52,500 nucleotides of DNA, taken from contig CM022672.1 of assembly GCA_012295275.1 (NCBI GenBank), positions 26,525,930 through 26,578,429 on the forward strand. Reading direction: 5' to 3'. The stretch's first letter is position 1; each line of letters opens with the position of its first letter. Shown in pieces: positions 12,096 through 24,806 of this stretch. The notes beneath the pieces were generated by a model. It was not told where the DNA came from. It ran no database searches and was given only the letters and a program-made list of their open reading frames with translations. This DNA is from Chrysomallon squamiferum (Eukaryota > Mollusca > Gastropoda > Neomphalida > Peltospiridae). A program made the position numbers and the translations under genes.

Positions 12096-12564
12096 CTGAT
12101 AAACATGTGTTCTCTAATTATATCTTTCTATTTTACATATCTGGAGCAAGTATTAGTTTTCATAGCGTACACATCAGTCATCAAACATTTTGTATTATTT
12201 GCTCGAATCGCCATCAAGAAACCCCATGATCAAGAATGGCTTCATGAAAAAAGAAAAGAAAAAGTGTTTTTCCTAAAGTTATCGTTTTAAAAGAACTTGC
12301 AGTTCAGTTATTGTTAAATGTTGTTGAGGCAACTCATCTGGGAATTTCTTGTTCAGTTGATTTTGCCAAAAAGAGTGCGGCGTTTTATTGATGAGCGAAA
12401 TACGTTTGTCTGAGAATAAATTTTGAAAGTGTAAATTGTCAGAAGCTGTTTGAAATTCATAATATATTTCTTTTTTCTTTTATTTTTTAAAATTTTTATC
12501 TTATTTTTTTTAGATAGATTGTGATTGATTGTTAATTCATAAATGTATTTGAAAATCAAATTAT

Positions 12565-12680
12565 AATGAATTCTTCTGCGTCTGTGGTTAGACCTCGAAC
12601 CTGAACTGCCACAGCTAGCGTGATCTATCCTCCGCCGCTCGTCCATAAGGATTTCTTCCGTTCCAGCCTGTGCTGCACCG
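12565..12680 (-). mobile_element. Possible tRNA-derived SINE fragment (minus strand)
   Basis: On the minus strand, ATGGACGAGC (near 12638-12647) resembles the D-arm/A-box region of an arginine-type tRNA, and GGTTCGAGGTC (about 12592-12602) is one base from the B box. They are about 36 bases apart, as in a tRNA. tRNA-derived SINEs are known from octopus genomes. The fragment lacks a clear 3' tail, so this remains a weak call. Confidence 0.3.
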
Positions 12681-12871
12681 TGGTTATATCAATGGACTTG
12701 GTATGTGCTTGTCTTATAAATAACCTGTGACGTCATATAACTGTTAATACAGTATCGCTTCCCTTTCTTTCCTTCACAGCGTGTCGTTATGACGACTGCA
12801 GACTGTTCACAACTCGGGTGAATTGTAGGCTGATCTCGCCTGTTATCACAAACAATTCTTTCATGAGACCT

Positions 12872-12905
12872 GGGTTTTGGGTTTTTTTGGGGGGGTTTCT
12901 CTGGG
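12872..12905 (+). other. Potential G-quadruplex motif
   Basis: Four G-runs (12872-12874, 12879-12881, 12889-12895, 12903-12905) separated by T-rich loops of 4, 7 and 7 bases, which meets the usual G3+N1-7 rule. It lies on the coding strand of intron 1, so it could also form in the pre-mRNA. Confidence 0.55.
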
Positions 12906-13142
12906 TTTTTTTTTTTTGGTTTTTTGGTGCGGGGTGAAGTGGGGGTGAGTTTAGAAAAATACACAGCTCGGTATTTGAAGTAGCAGTTATGGTAAACTAG
13001 ATGAAACGGGAAGTCACCTCAGGGAATTTTCATCGTGTGAACCATCGGACCTCAGATTAATGGTCTGTTAGTGAACTGAATTTCCTTTTAAATTATTTTA
13101 CAAAAGGTGATGTCATTCTGAACGTATTCGGGTATGAAACAG

Positions 13143-13146
<4 letters not shown>

Positions 13147-13186
<40 letters not shown>

Positions 13187-13351
13187 AAAAAGAAAAAGAA
13201 AAGAAGAGAAGAAATTAAAAAATAAAACAGGAAAAAGGGAAATAATTTTCTGAGGTGTTGAATTAATAAACCACTAGAGAGTTCTGTTTGTCAGTTAATT
13301 TAGATGTTTTCACTCTTGATTCCAGTTTGACACTCCGGAGCAAATAACTCG

Positions 13352-13383
<32 letters not shown>
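13147..13383. repeat. Poly(A) tract facing a poly(T) tract
   Basis: A run of about 38 A (13147-13184) and a run of about 30 T (13354-13383) lie about 170 bases apart and are complementary to each other. They may be two oppositely oriented retroposon tails or independent slippage tracts. Confidence 0.8.
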
Positions 13384-13388
<5 letters not shown>

Positions 13389-13504
13389 TGTAATGTAATA
13401 ATGGATATGAACAAACAGATATGATGCAATAGGCCGGATGGCTAGAAAGAAAGAAAAACCCACAAAGGACATCAAAAATAAAATGTATACTGCTAAATGA
13501 AAAT

Positions 13505-13600
13505 ATGAATGGTTATGATGACGATGACAATGATATTCACAGAGATGATTGTGATGACGTCACTGATGATAATAATAATCATGATGACGATGACAGTCAT
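13505..13600. repeat. GATGAC/ATGATG-rich short repeat
   Basis: Imperfect GATGAC and ATGATG triplets over about 95 bases. Confidence 0.6.
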
Positions 13601-13789
13601 GGTAAACAAAGGAACGAAACATATAAAGGATAAAAAAATAATGTATGGATTATATAATCACCCAAATTATTTATTTATTCTTATTTTTAAGTACATACAT
13701 GGTGTCAACAGAAAACGTCTATTTACTGAAAAAAGTATAGTAATTCACTGTAATATATCTGTTTTCTTTTTGATACCGCTTTGAGCTCG

Positions 13790-14185
13790 TCTTTTCCTTT
13801 CAAATCATGCTCAAACAAGCACGATCTTACGCACCAACCTGCCACTCCAAGGACGTGCAACAGCAAAGAAACTGTGAAGAACATAAAAGAGATCTTCACA
13901 TGCTTTTAACGAGAGCGATCAGCAGAAATAAAACCGAGCTGACGCTGCTGTTAGAATTCAGTGCATTTAGTCCACGCATTTAACAAACAAATGATAAAGA
14001 GACGTCTTTCATTAGGAATCATGCCAGCCGATAAAAAGTTTGCCGGCTAAGCCCCTTTAATGACACAGATGCGATGGTTTAATGTCCGTGCATGACGTTT
14101 GAGTGATAATAATACAGTGGTGCGTTGGAATGTTTGAAACAACCAGCGAGGCGTGCACCTCGCGTGAACATTTCATTGTCTCGCA
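13790..14185. promoter_or_regulatory. Non-repetitive intronic block, possible regulatory DNA
   Basis: About 400 bases of balanced composition with scattered CpGs and no simple repeats. No splice-flanked ORF. The evidence is composition only; an enhancer role is a guess. Confidence 0.2.
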
Positions 14186-14259
14186 TTAGCAGAAGGCGGT
14201 GGATGTCCTCCGTTAAAATACACCGCAATTCCCAGGGGTGTTTTGCCAAATAATCTCTT

Positions 14260-14720
14260 TCTGCGGTTCTCGATGTTTGAGAGAAAAATCAAAGAAAAAG
14301 AAGGTTTAGGAGAATACGAAACGCCACGCGTAGTACTAGAGGTGTGAAAGGAGGTGATGCAGGAGAATAGGCAGAACAAGACTCGAGGGTGGAGAAGAGC
14401 TAACAAAAGGAGAAGTAGGAAAAGAAAAACGAAAATAACAGTCAATGAGGAGGAGCGTAAGCTTTCGTGGAAGGGTAGTACGGAAGAGAATAAAGAAATG
14501 GAAAAATAGAAGAAGAAAAAGTAGATCAAGAAAAGCAGTTCAAAGCTCAAAAGAAAAGGAAAAGTTGGAATAGAAAGAAGATGAATGTTAAGAACGGAGG
14601 AGAGAAAGAGGACGAGAAAGAAGAATAACCAGAATTAAAAAGAATCCGATGAAGGAGAAGTAGAAGTTAAAGAAACATATAAATATAATTAAAAACAAAA
14701 ATAGAAAAAAGAAAAAAAAA
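14260..14720. repeat. Purine-rich (A/G) tract
   Basis: Several hundred bases in which AAAG, GAAG and AGGAG dominate the plus strand. The minus-strand frame through it gives a Phe/Leu/Ser-rich peptide that is a composition artefact. Confidence 0.5.
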
Positions 14721-16334
14721 TCAATTTTTTGTTTCGATAGCTATACATCAAGTAAACCCATAATAAGTCCAGTTTTACACTAACAGCTCTGAACAAATTT
14801 TCATCGAGGCACTAATCTATAAAAAATACGTCATCCGCCTCTTCAGAGTCAATCACGATTTGAACGGATTAGTTTTAACATAAAAAAGGAAAACAATAAC
14901 AGAGAAAAAAAAAACACAAAAAAAACCTCACGTTTCTTTGAAGTTTTTGAAGTTTTTATATGGAAAAGTTGGAAAAGGGCATGGTTGAGACTATTAATGT
15001 TCGTATCATTTTATTTTTAAACTGATTTAAATCACTGAGTGACTTACACAAACGCAGCGTCCATATTAATACAATCCTTCTTCTTCTTCTTCCTATTATT
15101 ATTATTATTACTGTTTGTTTGTTTTTATGTTTTACCTTATAGCATAGGCTACATCAACTTAAGAAAAAATAAAAAACAGTCAAAAAAACAAAACAAATAC
15201 TACAGCAGCACCAGCACCACAAAACAAATACCCATAACATTGCAACTACACCAACTACTCAGTTCCCTTTCTCCAAATCTCCCAACAGCATCAGCAAAAC
15301 GAGAACGTAGTCATTTTGTGACCATCGTTATCGTCACCGCAGCAGTTTGACCATGCTGCTTGAAGATTCGTTTCTTTTTCTTTTGAATATGTTTCTGCTT
15401 ATGTCCATGACAGATGTACTTGAATAGCCTTCAGATTTAATAATAACAAAAATTACCCACATCCGCCACATAACACAAATCTGTGAACTGTACACACCGC
15501 ACCTACGACATGACGTCAAGAGTAGAAAAACAGAAGTCTGTGAAAGAAGAAAAATGGTTGAATTAGGCTGTTTCTGTTAGATTCTATTTTTTTCTTCTTT
15601 TTATTTTTCGGTCCAGCTTTATGCTGCTCTCACTACAAGGAGACAGAAGAGTCATTTTCAGATATACTAAATCAGTTTAGGCTATTTTATTCTATAATGA
15701 AAAGCCCACTTTAAATCGAGACGTTATTGTGATAATACACCATGACATTTAAAAAGAAATAATTATCTTTTTTATATTTCTTTGACATATTTGCTGTAAT
15801 TCTTTATTAATTAACAAAGGTTGACCACACACAAACGAACGCAGCCTCTTCAAAGTAAACGAAATGTGTTTAGGCTTTTGGCATCTGAAACGAAAAGTTC
15901 ACCGTAAACCAAGAAGCCATTGTTAACAGTCACCGCGTCATTTTGAATGGGGCGTTTTAAATAAAGCAGTACGTAGGTCTTCGTAATTTTGTTCGCTGTT
16001 TGAAAAGAAGCACATGTATCATTTAGTTAAAACGAAGTAAACAGGGGGAATCGATACCACGCTCCTTGAGCTGTGGCGGAACGAATTAAAGAAAATTGCC
16101 GAATACGAGCACAGTTATATACAGTTTTCATTGTGCTAACAGGCTTCACACATCATTTACATTAATTGTTTGGTAAACATGTGAAATCAATTTGCAGATG
16201 CTTATCAGACAGAGCTTTACAGTACGGATCCGTCCTTCATAATTAACACACAATTTGATAAAATAAATAAAATTTAAAAAAAAGAAGAGAAAAAAGACAA
16301 TAACAAGATAAGGATGAAAGAAAGAATAAGCTGA

Positions 16335-16462
<128 letters not shown>

Positions 16463-16559
16463 ATAACGAATTAAATATTAAATAGACGTTCTTACAGGTT
16501 ATCGTAACCATGGTTTTTGGTTGGAGTAAGTTAAAATTCACTAGTCCAGGTTTTACAAA

Positions 16560-16805
16560 ACCGTGGAGGATAATTTCAGCATGAGCTCTAGCGATGATAA
16601 TCACGAGATAGAGTTGTCTCGCCCCCCCACCTCGCTCCCCCCGAGGATGTGCATCATTAATAGAAAAATGCTTGCGGCAATCGAGATCACATTGACAATA
16701 TTGGGCACGAAGGCTGTCAGTCTGTATTACCTTCAATTTGAGACAGCGCAGTATTCCGCGGTCACGAGAAACCGAGCTGATTACCGCAAAGTTGTTTTTC
16801 ACGTA
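16560..16805. promoter_or_regulatory. Non-repetitive, G+C-richer intronic block
   Basis: About 245 bases of higher G+C and CpG than its surroundings. An open frame crosses it on the plus strand, but it has no donor after it and runs into A/T-rich sequence, so an exon is not supported. A regulatory role is possible. Confidence 0.25.
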
Positions 16806-17569
16806 CAGCATGTTAGTTTTAATTTTGGTCGTATACAAGTCAATTTTATTTATTACTATTTTATTTTTTTAATTTTTTTAAAAATAAGAAAATTACCGAG
16901 GAGGAACAGTTTTAAAGGCTAAATGTGTTTTCCATTTCACAATGATGAATAAAAATAAAACACTTTGCTTAAAAAAAGAAAAAAATATAAAAAATATAAA
17001 AAAGAAAAAAAAGGAAAAAAAGAAAAGAGAAGGATCAGTGATCCAGGGATTAGGAATCGATCTTGAGACATCGCGCTTTTTAAGCAGAGCGATCTGAATC
17101 TGAACTAAGAATGTACAGTTCGCTGTATTTTTTACTGAATACGCATCTCATTGATGTTATTATAACCGAATGGCAGCATTTTCTTATGCACAAAAGATCA
17201 CATATCGTGTATGTTGGTAATTAACTGTGGCATCTCTGACAGAAACATGAAGTACCTCAGTGGTCGACAAGAAATCATCCTGTAGTCCACAGCTTCTCAT
17301 CTCAATGTTTTTTTCTTTGTTTTTTAGATGAAGTCGTCCTCGACTTTAACTAATTTTATCAAAATAAATAAGCTGATTTGAAACTTATTGTGATCTGTTT
17401 TTGCTTTAAAAAAATTACTTTCTGTTTATGTTCAAATTTAGCAGCAGCTTACTGCAAGCTGCTTACTTGTTTACAGTTGATTGCGTCTTTAAATTGTCTT
17501 TTGTAGTTGGTTTGTAAATAGCACAAAGAGAAGTGATGGATATTTATTATTTGCACATTTTGTATAAGT

Positions 17570-17812
17570 CAGTGTTTCTCAACCTTTTTTTTAGTCCCAC
17601 GAGTTACTTCGATTTAGAAAACATCGAACGCGGTTGGCGACATCACAGTATTCAACACGCTTTATTAAACGCGCTGAAGCCGGTTTTTGCTATGACGTTG
17701 TGAGTGTGATGAATCAGTTGCAGATTGAATGTTCTGGAAATCTGAAAGAGCAAAGCGATCATACATTGTTTCGTTAATTCTGAATCCTCATGTCATATGT
17801 CGAGAAACACTG
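17570..17812. mobile_element. hAT-like non-autonomous element (MITE), 243 bp
   Basis: The left end begins CAGTGTTTCTCAAC and the right end is its inverted copy (reverse complement CAGTGTTTCTCGAC), 13 of 14 matching. This CAGTG-TTCTCAACC terminus is characteristic of one group of hAT-superfamily transposons. The interior has no transposase ORF, so it could only have moved with an enzyme supplied elsewhere. An 8-bp target duplication was looked for and not found, which suggests age or a mistaken end by a few bases. Confidence 0.6.
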
Positions 17813-17848
17813 TCTAACGAATAACACCAAAACAGCAGCGGTGACAAC

Positions 17849-17850
<2 letters not shown>

Positions 17851-17937
<87 letters not shown>
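17851..17937. repeat. (CT)n microsatellite
   Basis: Uninterrupted CT array of about 87 bases, the reverse complement of the GA array ending at 16459. Confidence 0.95.
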
Positions 17938-17941
<4 letters not shown>

Positions 17942-17989
17942 GTCTGTGTTGTGCATGTACGTGTATATGTGAGGTTGTGATTCTATGTG

Positions 17990-18090
17990 TCTTGTGTTTG
18001 TGTATATGTGTGTGTGAGCTGTGTTGTGTTTGTATGCGAACGTAAGTGTATATGTGTGTGTGTATGTGTGTGTGTGTGTGTGTGTGTTTT
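17990..18090. repeat. (TG)n-rich microsatellite
   Basis: TGTG and TATG units with a pure TG run near 18052-18089. Confidence 0.8.
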
Positions 18091-18599
18091 GTTCTATGCA
18101 AAGTCAGTTTCAAACTGTAACCAAACACACTAACAACTATATCGTCATCGACAACATGTATAGAATAAAACGAAAAATGAGACATATGAACAATTTATAC
18201 TTCCATAATTCACAAAAAACAACTTCTGAACATAATTTATTTATTTTCACGCCACATAAAAGAACATCACTGTGGAGGTTTATTTCAACGATTACATATA
18301 AATAAATAAAGGATTTTCAACAGTTGATTATTATAATTAAGTCTAGAAGTCATTTTGCCAAGGCAACACAAAGCAACCTTATCCAAGCTTCATTAAATCT
18401 GAAATAAAAGGAAAACAACATTTAATAAAAACATCATCACGTGTGTTAACTGTTACCAAGAATAAATGAATAATGACTTGCTATTGAAATGGTCCTACAC
18501 GAATACATGTATGTTTGTGTGTGTCTGTGGTGTGTGTGGCGTAATAATAATAAAAGTGTCAAGACTTAACATTTAGTAATAATAAAATGTGAGAGAGGA

Positions 18600-18765
18600 A
18601 ATCAACCAACGTCATTGCAAGAGCTTCTGTTATCGATTGCGATCAAGGAACCTTTAATATGCACCTTTCCATAGAGAGAAGCGCTTAATATATCGCGACC
18701 GGAGAGTGACACTCAAACTGCAGATAATGTAATGAAATAGCTGCGTGTGACGTTGTGTATCAGTA
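18600..18765. promoter_or_regulatory. Short non-repetitive intronic block
   Basis: Balanced composition with CpGs, bounded by A/T-rich sequence. Composition is the only evidence. Confidence 0.15.
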
Positions 18766-18994
18766 CGTATTTTACACAGGACATAACAAATATGACGTTA
18801 TTAATCATTTTGCTCTTTTGCTAGCAAGATTCTGGTAATTTCTTTGTTCTGTAATTAGATGAAATAGTTGTGGAAAAGTTTGTTTTGATTGTCAGTATTA
18901 CTACGGACTGGTCGTTTACATCAGACATGGAAACAGGATGACATTTGTTATTACGTAATTTGATCTTCTGACGCCGAAAATTGCGACAATTTCA

Positions 18995-19017
18995 TTTTTT
19001 TTTTTTTTTTTTTTTTA
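18995..19017. repeat. Poly(T) tract
   Basis: About 20 consecutive T. Confidence 0.85.
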
Positions 19018-19448
19018 AAATACATTGCACTGGAGATTACAGGGAAGCATAACGAATAAAAGATGTTGGTAGTAACAAACATCTTCTTATCTACGCTAAT
19101 AGTCATCACTGTCATATTTTAGTTTTATAATTCTTGTCATTTGACGTAGCCGTTTGTTTTTTCGTCTACTATTACGTTATCGTCGTCATCATCATCATCA
19201 TCGTCATGGAATACTTCTTTACATTTTCTTTACATTTTCTTTACGTTGTCTTTTAGATATTTTTTTTCCCTTTCATATCTCTTCTGCTTAATTCTTTTTC
19301 TTCTTTATATGTGGATTGTTGTTGTTGTTTTTTCTCTCCAACGTGTTTTCTTTCGTTCTTCCTTACCTATACATCTTTTCGCTTTAAGTTTCTTATTTTC
19401 ACGTCATTTACGTTTGTTCCTTTTCTTTATATATACGTATCTTAATTC

Positions 19449-19517
19449 CTCACTCACTCACTCACTCATATACTCACTCATATACTCATATACTCACTCA
19501 TATACTCACTCACTCAC
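19449..19517. repeat. (CTCA)n microsatellite with ATATACTCA variants
   Basis: Four-base CTCA/TCAC units interrupted several times by TATA, so the array alternates CTCACTCA with CATATACT. Confidence 0.85.
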
Positions 19518-19609
19518 CTCTTTCATCCTATGACTCTTCATCACAGCCTGGCCTCTCTCTGGACTCAACTTTTACAAAAACAAAAACGACAACTTGACTG
19601 ACGTCTTGA

Positions 19610-19975
19610 TCAATACGTCGACATAACCCCCGTGTCCCTCCGCAGCATGAATGAAAACGCCGCGCCTCTCGACAACTAGCAAAATGTGATTCCTACAACA
19701 GGCTTATCTCGGCTGGTTATAAATCTATTGTTCTCGAGCCGAGCTACTGAAGAAAAGACTGCTTAAACTTGTCACAATTATACCATCAGGTCAGTGTATC
19801 AATAGAGGATAATGGAAAATTGATTTCTCCCATCGGCTTCAGATAGCATTAACTTCTTTTGCAGATGACATGGCCAGTGTTGTTTCGTAACGGGCCTCCA
19901 GCTTAAAGAGCGTTTGTGGAGATCGTTATAGCATTTCGATGAAGATCGCGATCATCAATTACTGATCCCTTCAAA
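19610..19975. promoter_or_regulatory. Non-repetitive intronic block, possible regulatory DNA
   Basis: About 365 bases of high complexity with many CpGs, free of simple repeats, ending in an A-rich tract. It contains ATCAATTA, a homeodomain-type core, and GATA-like TTATCT. No ORF with splice sites. Confidence 0.25.
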
Positions 19976-20883
19976 TGAGAAAAAAAAAAAAATAATAAAA
20001 AAAATAACATCCATAAAAGCAAAAATATTATGCGATGTAATGGGCAAGATAATAATTCCAATGATCGAGGAAATAAGTATTATTATACGAAAGTGAGTAT
20101 GTGTGCGTCGGTTGGGTGTCTGTATCTATGTATGCGTGAATATATGTTTATAATATGTATTTTATATGTGTGTGCGTTTGCGTACGTGTGTGACAGATCG
20201 AAAAGATACCACAGCATAGATTTTCAGCTCTTATTTTTCCCATTCAGCCTCTTCAGCTTCTGCCGAAATGTCATCAAAACTGAACAGTGGTAAAAGGAAA
20301 TTAAGGTCTTTCCACACATTCCGAAACGTAAGCCCACTTTACACACGATCGTAGAAGAAACATGAAAACACTGACACAAATAAATATTACCAAAGTAAAT
20401 AAATAATGTCCATGTTAGCCGAGTGCTTGCAGATAACCCACACGTAGCTGATCTTCATTGATTTTGTCAGATGTGTTTTGACTTGATCGACTTCTGCAGA
20501 AATGATTGCACTATTTATACTTGACCATCGAAAACTGATTGGCACAGTTATTCCTGTTATCTAAATACTGTAATGGCATTAGCGACTGGCAACGTTTTTA
20601 CCTAATGTATTTGTTTCTCAGGGGAAATTACTCTAATTGTCGGCAAACAATGAATAAAGGGTCACTGGACGAAAACAACACGTTTTCTGTGTTCTTCTAT
20701 TTTTTTTCTTTCAGAAATGGCAGAAAAACAAATGATTTCTTTTTCTATGGATTCTTCCAGGCATGTTTCATTTGTGTCCGTAACCATTTAATAGTCATTA
20801 TTACTCTTTTGTACGGTTTCCATTACATGCATGTGACATTTTACTTGACACCAGTCTCCTCTCTGTCTGTGTGTGCATGTGTG

Positions 20884-20885
<2 letters not shown>

Positions 20886-20921
<36 letters not shown>
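20886..20921. repeat. (TTA)n microsatellite
   Basis: Twelve TTA units. Confidence 0.9.
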
Positions 20922-20922
<1 letters not shown>

Positions 20923-21028
20923 TGCTAAAAGTGATAACAATTTGATACGTCTGTGACTTCGTGTTTTGACATACTGTCTGAATTCATTAGTTTTGAATAT
21001 CCACATAAGCCTTTAAACGACTCCTATT

Positions 21029-21240
21029 GCTTATTGGTAAACTAAAAACTAATAATGTTTTGTACAATTCTGACTCAGTATATTGGAGAACTGCGTGAAT
21101 GTATTAGTTTTTTTAACGGTTTTATTAGACGTGTAAATGACTGTGACATCCTGAATGTGTCTCTACAGCTTATTGGTTCGCTAAAACGTAATGATGTTTT
21201 GTACAACTGTCAGTTGGTAAACTCGTGAACTAGTAGATCT
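21029..21240. repeat. Diverged tandem duplication, period about 139
   Basis: GCTTATTGG at 21029 and again at 21168 begins two copies that share TAATGATGTTTTGTACAA-type sequence and then a GGTAAACT/GAGAACT stretch. The copies differ by substitutions and small indels. Confidence 0.5.
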
Positions 21241-22129
21241 TTCTGTTTGTATTTAATTTATTTATATAATCATTCACGAAGTATTGTTTATAATTATTAT
21301 TTTTATTTTTATGTGTGTATGTTACGTGTGCGTGTGGGTGTGTGCAAGTGTGTGTGGTATTTGTTGTTGTTCTTGTGTGTGTGTCTCTGTGTGTGTTTAT
21401 TTGTTTGTGAGTCTGTGTCTACATTTAGTACTTAATATTGTTCGTACTATTATTATATATAAAATTATTTATACATTATAACCTTTTTATGTGTGTTTCT
21501 TTGCCTGTAAGCATGTAGTATGTGAGTTAAGTGTTTTGTCGCATCTGCCAAATACAAACCGGTTGACTGTTTCATGAGAAATTCGACGTGTGATCGAATC
21601 GTCTGTCGATCATGACAAAGCAATAGATTGCTTTGTTATTTAATGAATAACAAGATATTCTATTTTTTTTATTATTTTTTTTATTAAAATATACTAATGA
21701 TGTGTTCGAGTTATCTTATACAAAAATAAAAAAAATAAAAAAATCTTTCCGCTTCAGAAGGCAGCTGAAGAACTAGCAGACGTTATCACATTTACGTGAT
21801 AAGCTGAGTCGATTATCAGACTTTGTCTTGATGAACTAATGAGCACAGTGCTTACTCAAGTTAATAAAACATTAAAAAATATATAATAATACATGATGTG
21901 ATTATGAATTAGCGTAGTGGTAAACTGTATAATCTGTGTACATCTTTCGTTAACCATACTGTACAGATTCAAAACAAACAGACTACAATGGGGGTTGCAC
22001 TTTTCAACGTTCAGAGATATCTGTTATCGAAGGATCTTTCAGAAACGTTCCATCATATAAACCTTCCATCTCCATAGCGCTTTATTTATTGTAACGTTTT
22101 GAAAACCAGACAAAAAAAAAAAAACTTGC

Positions 22130-22545
22130 AGCGGGGAAACACAGCAGCATCTTTGCGGACAGCCGCCTTCAATCACTGAATCTCACTTCATCACCTGCAC
22201 GTGTGACCGCGGCGTCACTTCATCACCTCCCTCTGACGTCAGAGCCGGCACCGCCATCTTAATTTAGTGGCAATTAAAGCGCCCGGGCGTCCCGCGAGAG
22301 TGATCGGTTGTGTTCGATTCTTGATACGTTGCACATTTCCAGACACTGCTTAGATCGGCGTATAAGCGCCGGGCAGAACACATTCCTCGGGGAATCTCAG
22401 ATGGCCCCATCTGCCGTGCGCTGGACTTTCAAATCTACTTACAAGTAATGGGTTTTCGCTACTTACAGATAAACCGAGGCGAGGCCCCGCTGCCGAGGAT
22501 CTACACTGCCAGGCTATCACTCACTGTTACCCGTCACCAGGGAAC
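22130..22545. promoter_or_regulatory. CpG- and GC-richer island inside intron 1
   Basis: About 415 bases with clearly higher G+C and CpG content than the rest of the intron. It contains TGACGTCA (near 22228-22236, CRE type), ACCGCCATCTTAA (YY1-type, near 22250), a homeodomain-type GGCAATTAAAG just after, and GCCCGGGCG. CACTTCATCACCT occurs twice near its start. No tRNA A box pairs with the TTCGATTC at about 22314. It could be an enhancer or an internal promoter. Confidence 0.45.
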
Positions 22546-22610
22546 AGTCATTTTATTAAAAACAACTTTCTGTGTACGTGTGTATGTACGTATGTTGTGA
22601 GTGTGTGTGT

Positions 22611-22800
22611 ATGTATACTTTATTTGTATGCGTGTATGTATAATTTATATGTATGTGTTTATGTATAATTTATATGTATGCGTGTATGTATAATTTATAT
22701 GTATGCGTGTATGTATAATTTATATGTATGCGTGTATGTATAATTTATATGTATGCGTGTATGTATAATTTATATGTATGTGTGTATGTATAATTTAGAT
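22611..22800. repeat. 25-bp minisatellite, about 7-8 units
   Basis: TAATTTATAT recurs at 22641, 22666, 22691, 22716, 22741, 22766 (exact period 25), with ATGTATGCGTGTATG between. The last units have TGTG in place of GCGT or AGAT in place of ATAT. Confidence 0.9.
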
Positions 22801-23070
22801 GTATGTGTGTATGTATATGTATGTATGTGCATGTATGTATGTATATATGTATGTGTGTATTCATGTATAATTTATATATATATGTGTGTGTGTATGTGTG
22901 TGTATGTATTCATGTATGTATGTATGTATGTATGTGTGTATATTTTGTGTACGTGTGTTTGCATCTGTATGTGTTTATCTATGTCTACATATATGTATGT
23001 GCGTACGTACATATATGTATATATATATGTGAATCTATGTATGTTTATATATGTGTGTGAGTTTGTGTAT
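22800..23070. repeat. (TATG)n / (TG)n microsatellite
   Basis: Continues directly from the 25-bp array as TATG, TGTG and TATA units. Confidence 0.85.
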
Positions 23071-23324
23071 GGTCTTCGTACAAGCTCCTATGTGTGTGTA
23101 TTCATACTGTTTGAAAATCGTGTATTTCTGAGTCATTCGAAGATGGTTACCAGCTCTCTGGTCATCAAACCTTTAGTATTATTCCTAACGTTTAACACAG
23201 CGAGCGTGTTTCAGTCAACTCGTGGGTGTCAGCTACTGTGGGGATTCAGTTAACATTAACCAAATTATAAACTTCCCAGCAAACCACAGTTTAGCAACCA
23301 ACAAATGACATTAGTAACAGAAAA

Positions 23325-23451
23325 AAAAACATTTTTTTTTTTTTTTTTTAGATTTTTAACGATGTTTTACTGGGTTTATTACCATTTTACTCTCTTCATT
23401 TTTTTTTCTTTTCCGTCTTTATTTTTTATTATTATTCATTATTTCTAAAAA

Positions 23452-23494
<43 letters not shown>

Positions 23495-23560
23495 TTAATT
23501 TTTTTTCCTTCCTTTTTTTTTTTTTCTTCTATTTTTTTTTTCTTTTTTTTTTTTTGTACT
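23325..23560. repeat. Poly(T)-rich tract
   Basis: T-runs of up to about 34 bases (23458-23491) over more than 200 bases. Confidence 0.85.
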
Positions 23561-23781
23561 TTTGCGAACGAAGTAACAATTTGAACAATTCAGCAAACGG
23601 GTCGTCCCAAGTTGAAACGAGCACAACGATCAAACCTTACGTCAGATGAAAACTAGACAAGCGGTAATCATTTGTAATGTAATTTCTCTAACAACATTAT
23701 CTTTGTTCTGAATCAAGACTTCCCGACGATCAAAGAGAAAGAAACATGACGTAAATATTTTCACTTGTATTTTTTAAACAA

Positions 23782-23860
23782 ATCAATCAGTCAGTCAATC
23801 AGTCGATCTATCCATCCATCCATCCATCCATCTAGCCAGTCTGTCTATCTGTCTGTATTT
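23782..23860. repeat. (CAGT)/(CCAT)n tetranucleotide repeat
   Basis: CAATCAGT units change into five to six CATC units and then CTGT units. Confidence 0.8.
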
Positions 23861-24095
23861 GCTGTTATATATATATACACACACACAGGTATTTGCTGTT
23901 TGATTCTGACCCCTCTTCTCCTTCTGTTCCCCTCCTCCATCCTCTTTTTTCTTTCGTTATTAGAAAAGCTCTACAGCACTCAAAAGCTGTTGTACAGTTC
24001 ACTTGGCTGAAGCTGAATTATCCATAATTTAATTGTGTTACTGAGTCGAAAACTTCAGTTACGAAGCAACGAAGACACAAACACAAATTAGATAT

Positions 24096-24214
24096 AAATA
24101 AATAAATATGAATGAATGAATGAAAGAATGAACGAATAGAGGAATAAATAGGTGAATAAATAAATATGAATGAATGAATGAATGAACGAATAGATGAATA
24201 AATTGATGAATGAA

Positions 24215-24249
<35 letters not shown>

Positions 24250-24250
24250 A
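24096..24250. repeat. (GAAT)n / (AAAT)n tetranucleotide repeat
   Basis: AAAT and GAAT units mixed, with a higher-order duplication: the segment AAATAAATATGAATGAATGA occurs twice about 57 bases apart. It ends in a pure (AAAT)n. Confidence 0.85.
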
Positions 24251-24734
24251 AACTGAAAACCTCTGGAGAACCATTTCTCGTTCACATCATTCATCTTTCT
24301 TTCTTATTCATCTCTTTCTACCTTTGTCTGTCACTCTCGCTGTTTTTCTCTCTCTCTCTCTCTGTTCGTCTGTTTTTTTCTTCACGCCATATATATTCAC
24401 CTACATCGAGTCAGAGAAAGCTTAGGCTTATTACAAGGAATACGAGAATAACATCGAAAATATTACTTGTATAATTAATGCTAACATTTGGATTTTATCT
24501 TCGGTTATCTGCATTAATCATCATGTTACTGTTAACTGAGACCGAATGCAACTCTCAGGAGAAAAGATTAGTGGTCTGAAAAATCAGATATTTTATTGAT
24601 GCTGGCTTGTGTAATTAAATAACCCAAAATACTAATGACGTCGTCAAAGACGTTTTGTCCACAGTTTCATAGGCGTATTAAGCTGTTGATGTTTTATATC
24701 ATAATTTAATTAGAATACTGATCATAACCATGTC

Positions 24735-24806
<72 letters not shown>

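Noticed and set aside
22300-22325. B-box-like TTCGATTC as a tRNA gene or SINE
   Set aside because: No A box or tRNA-like fold upstream at the right distance.
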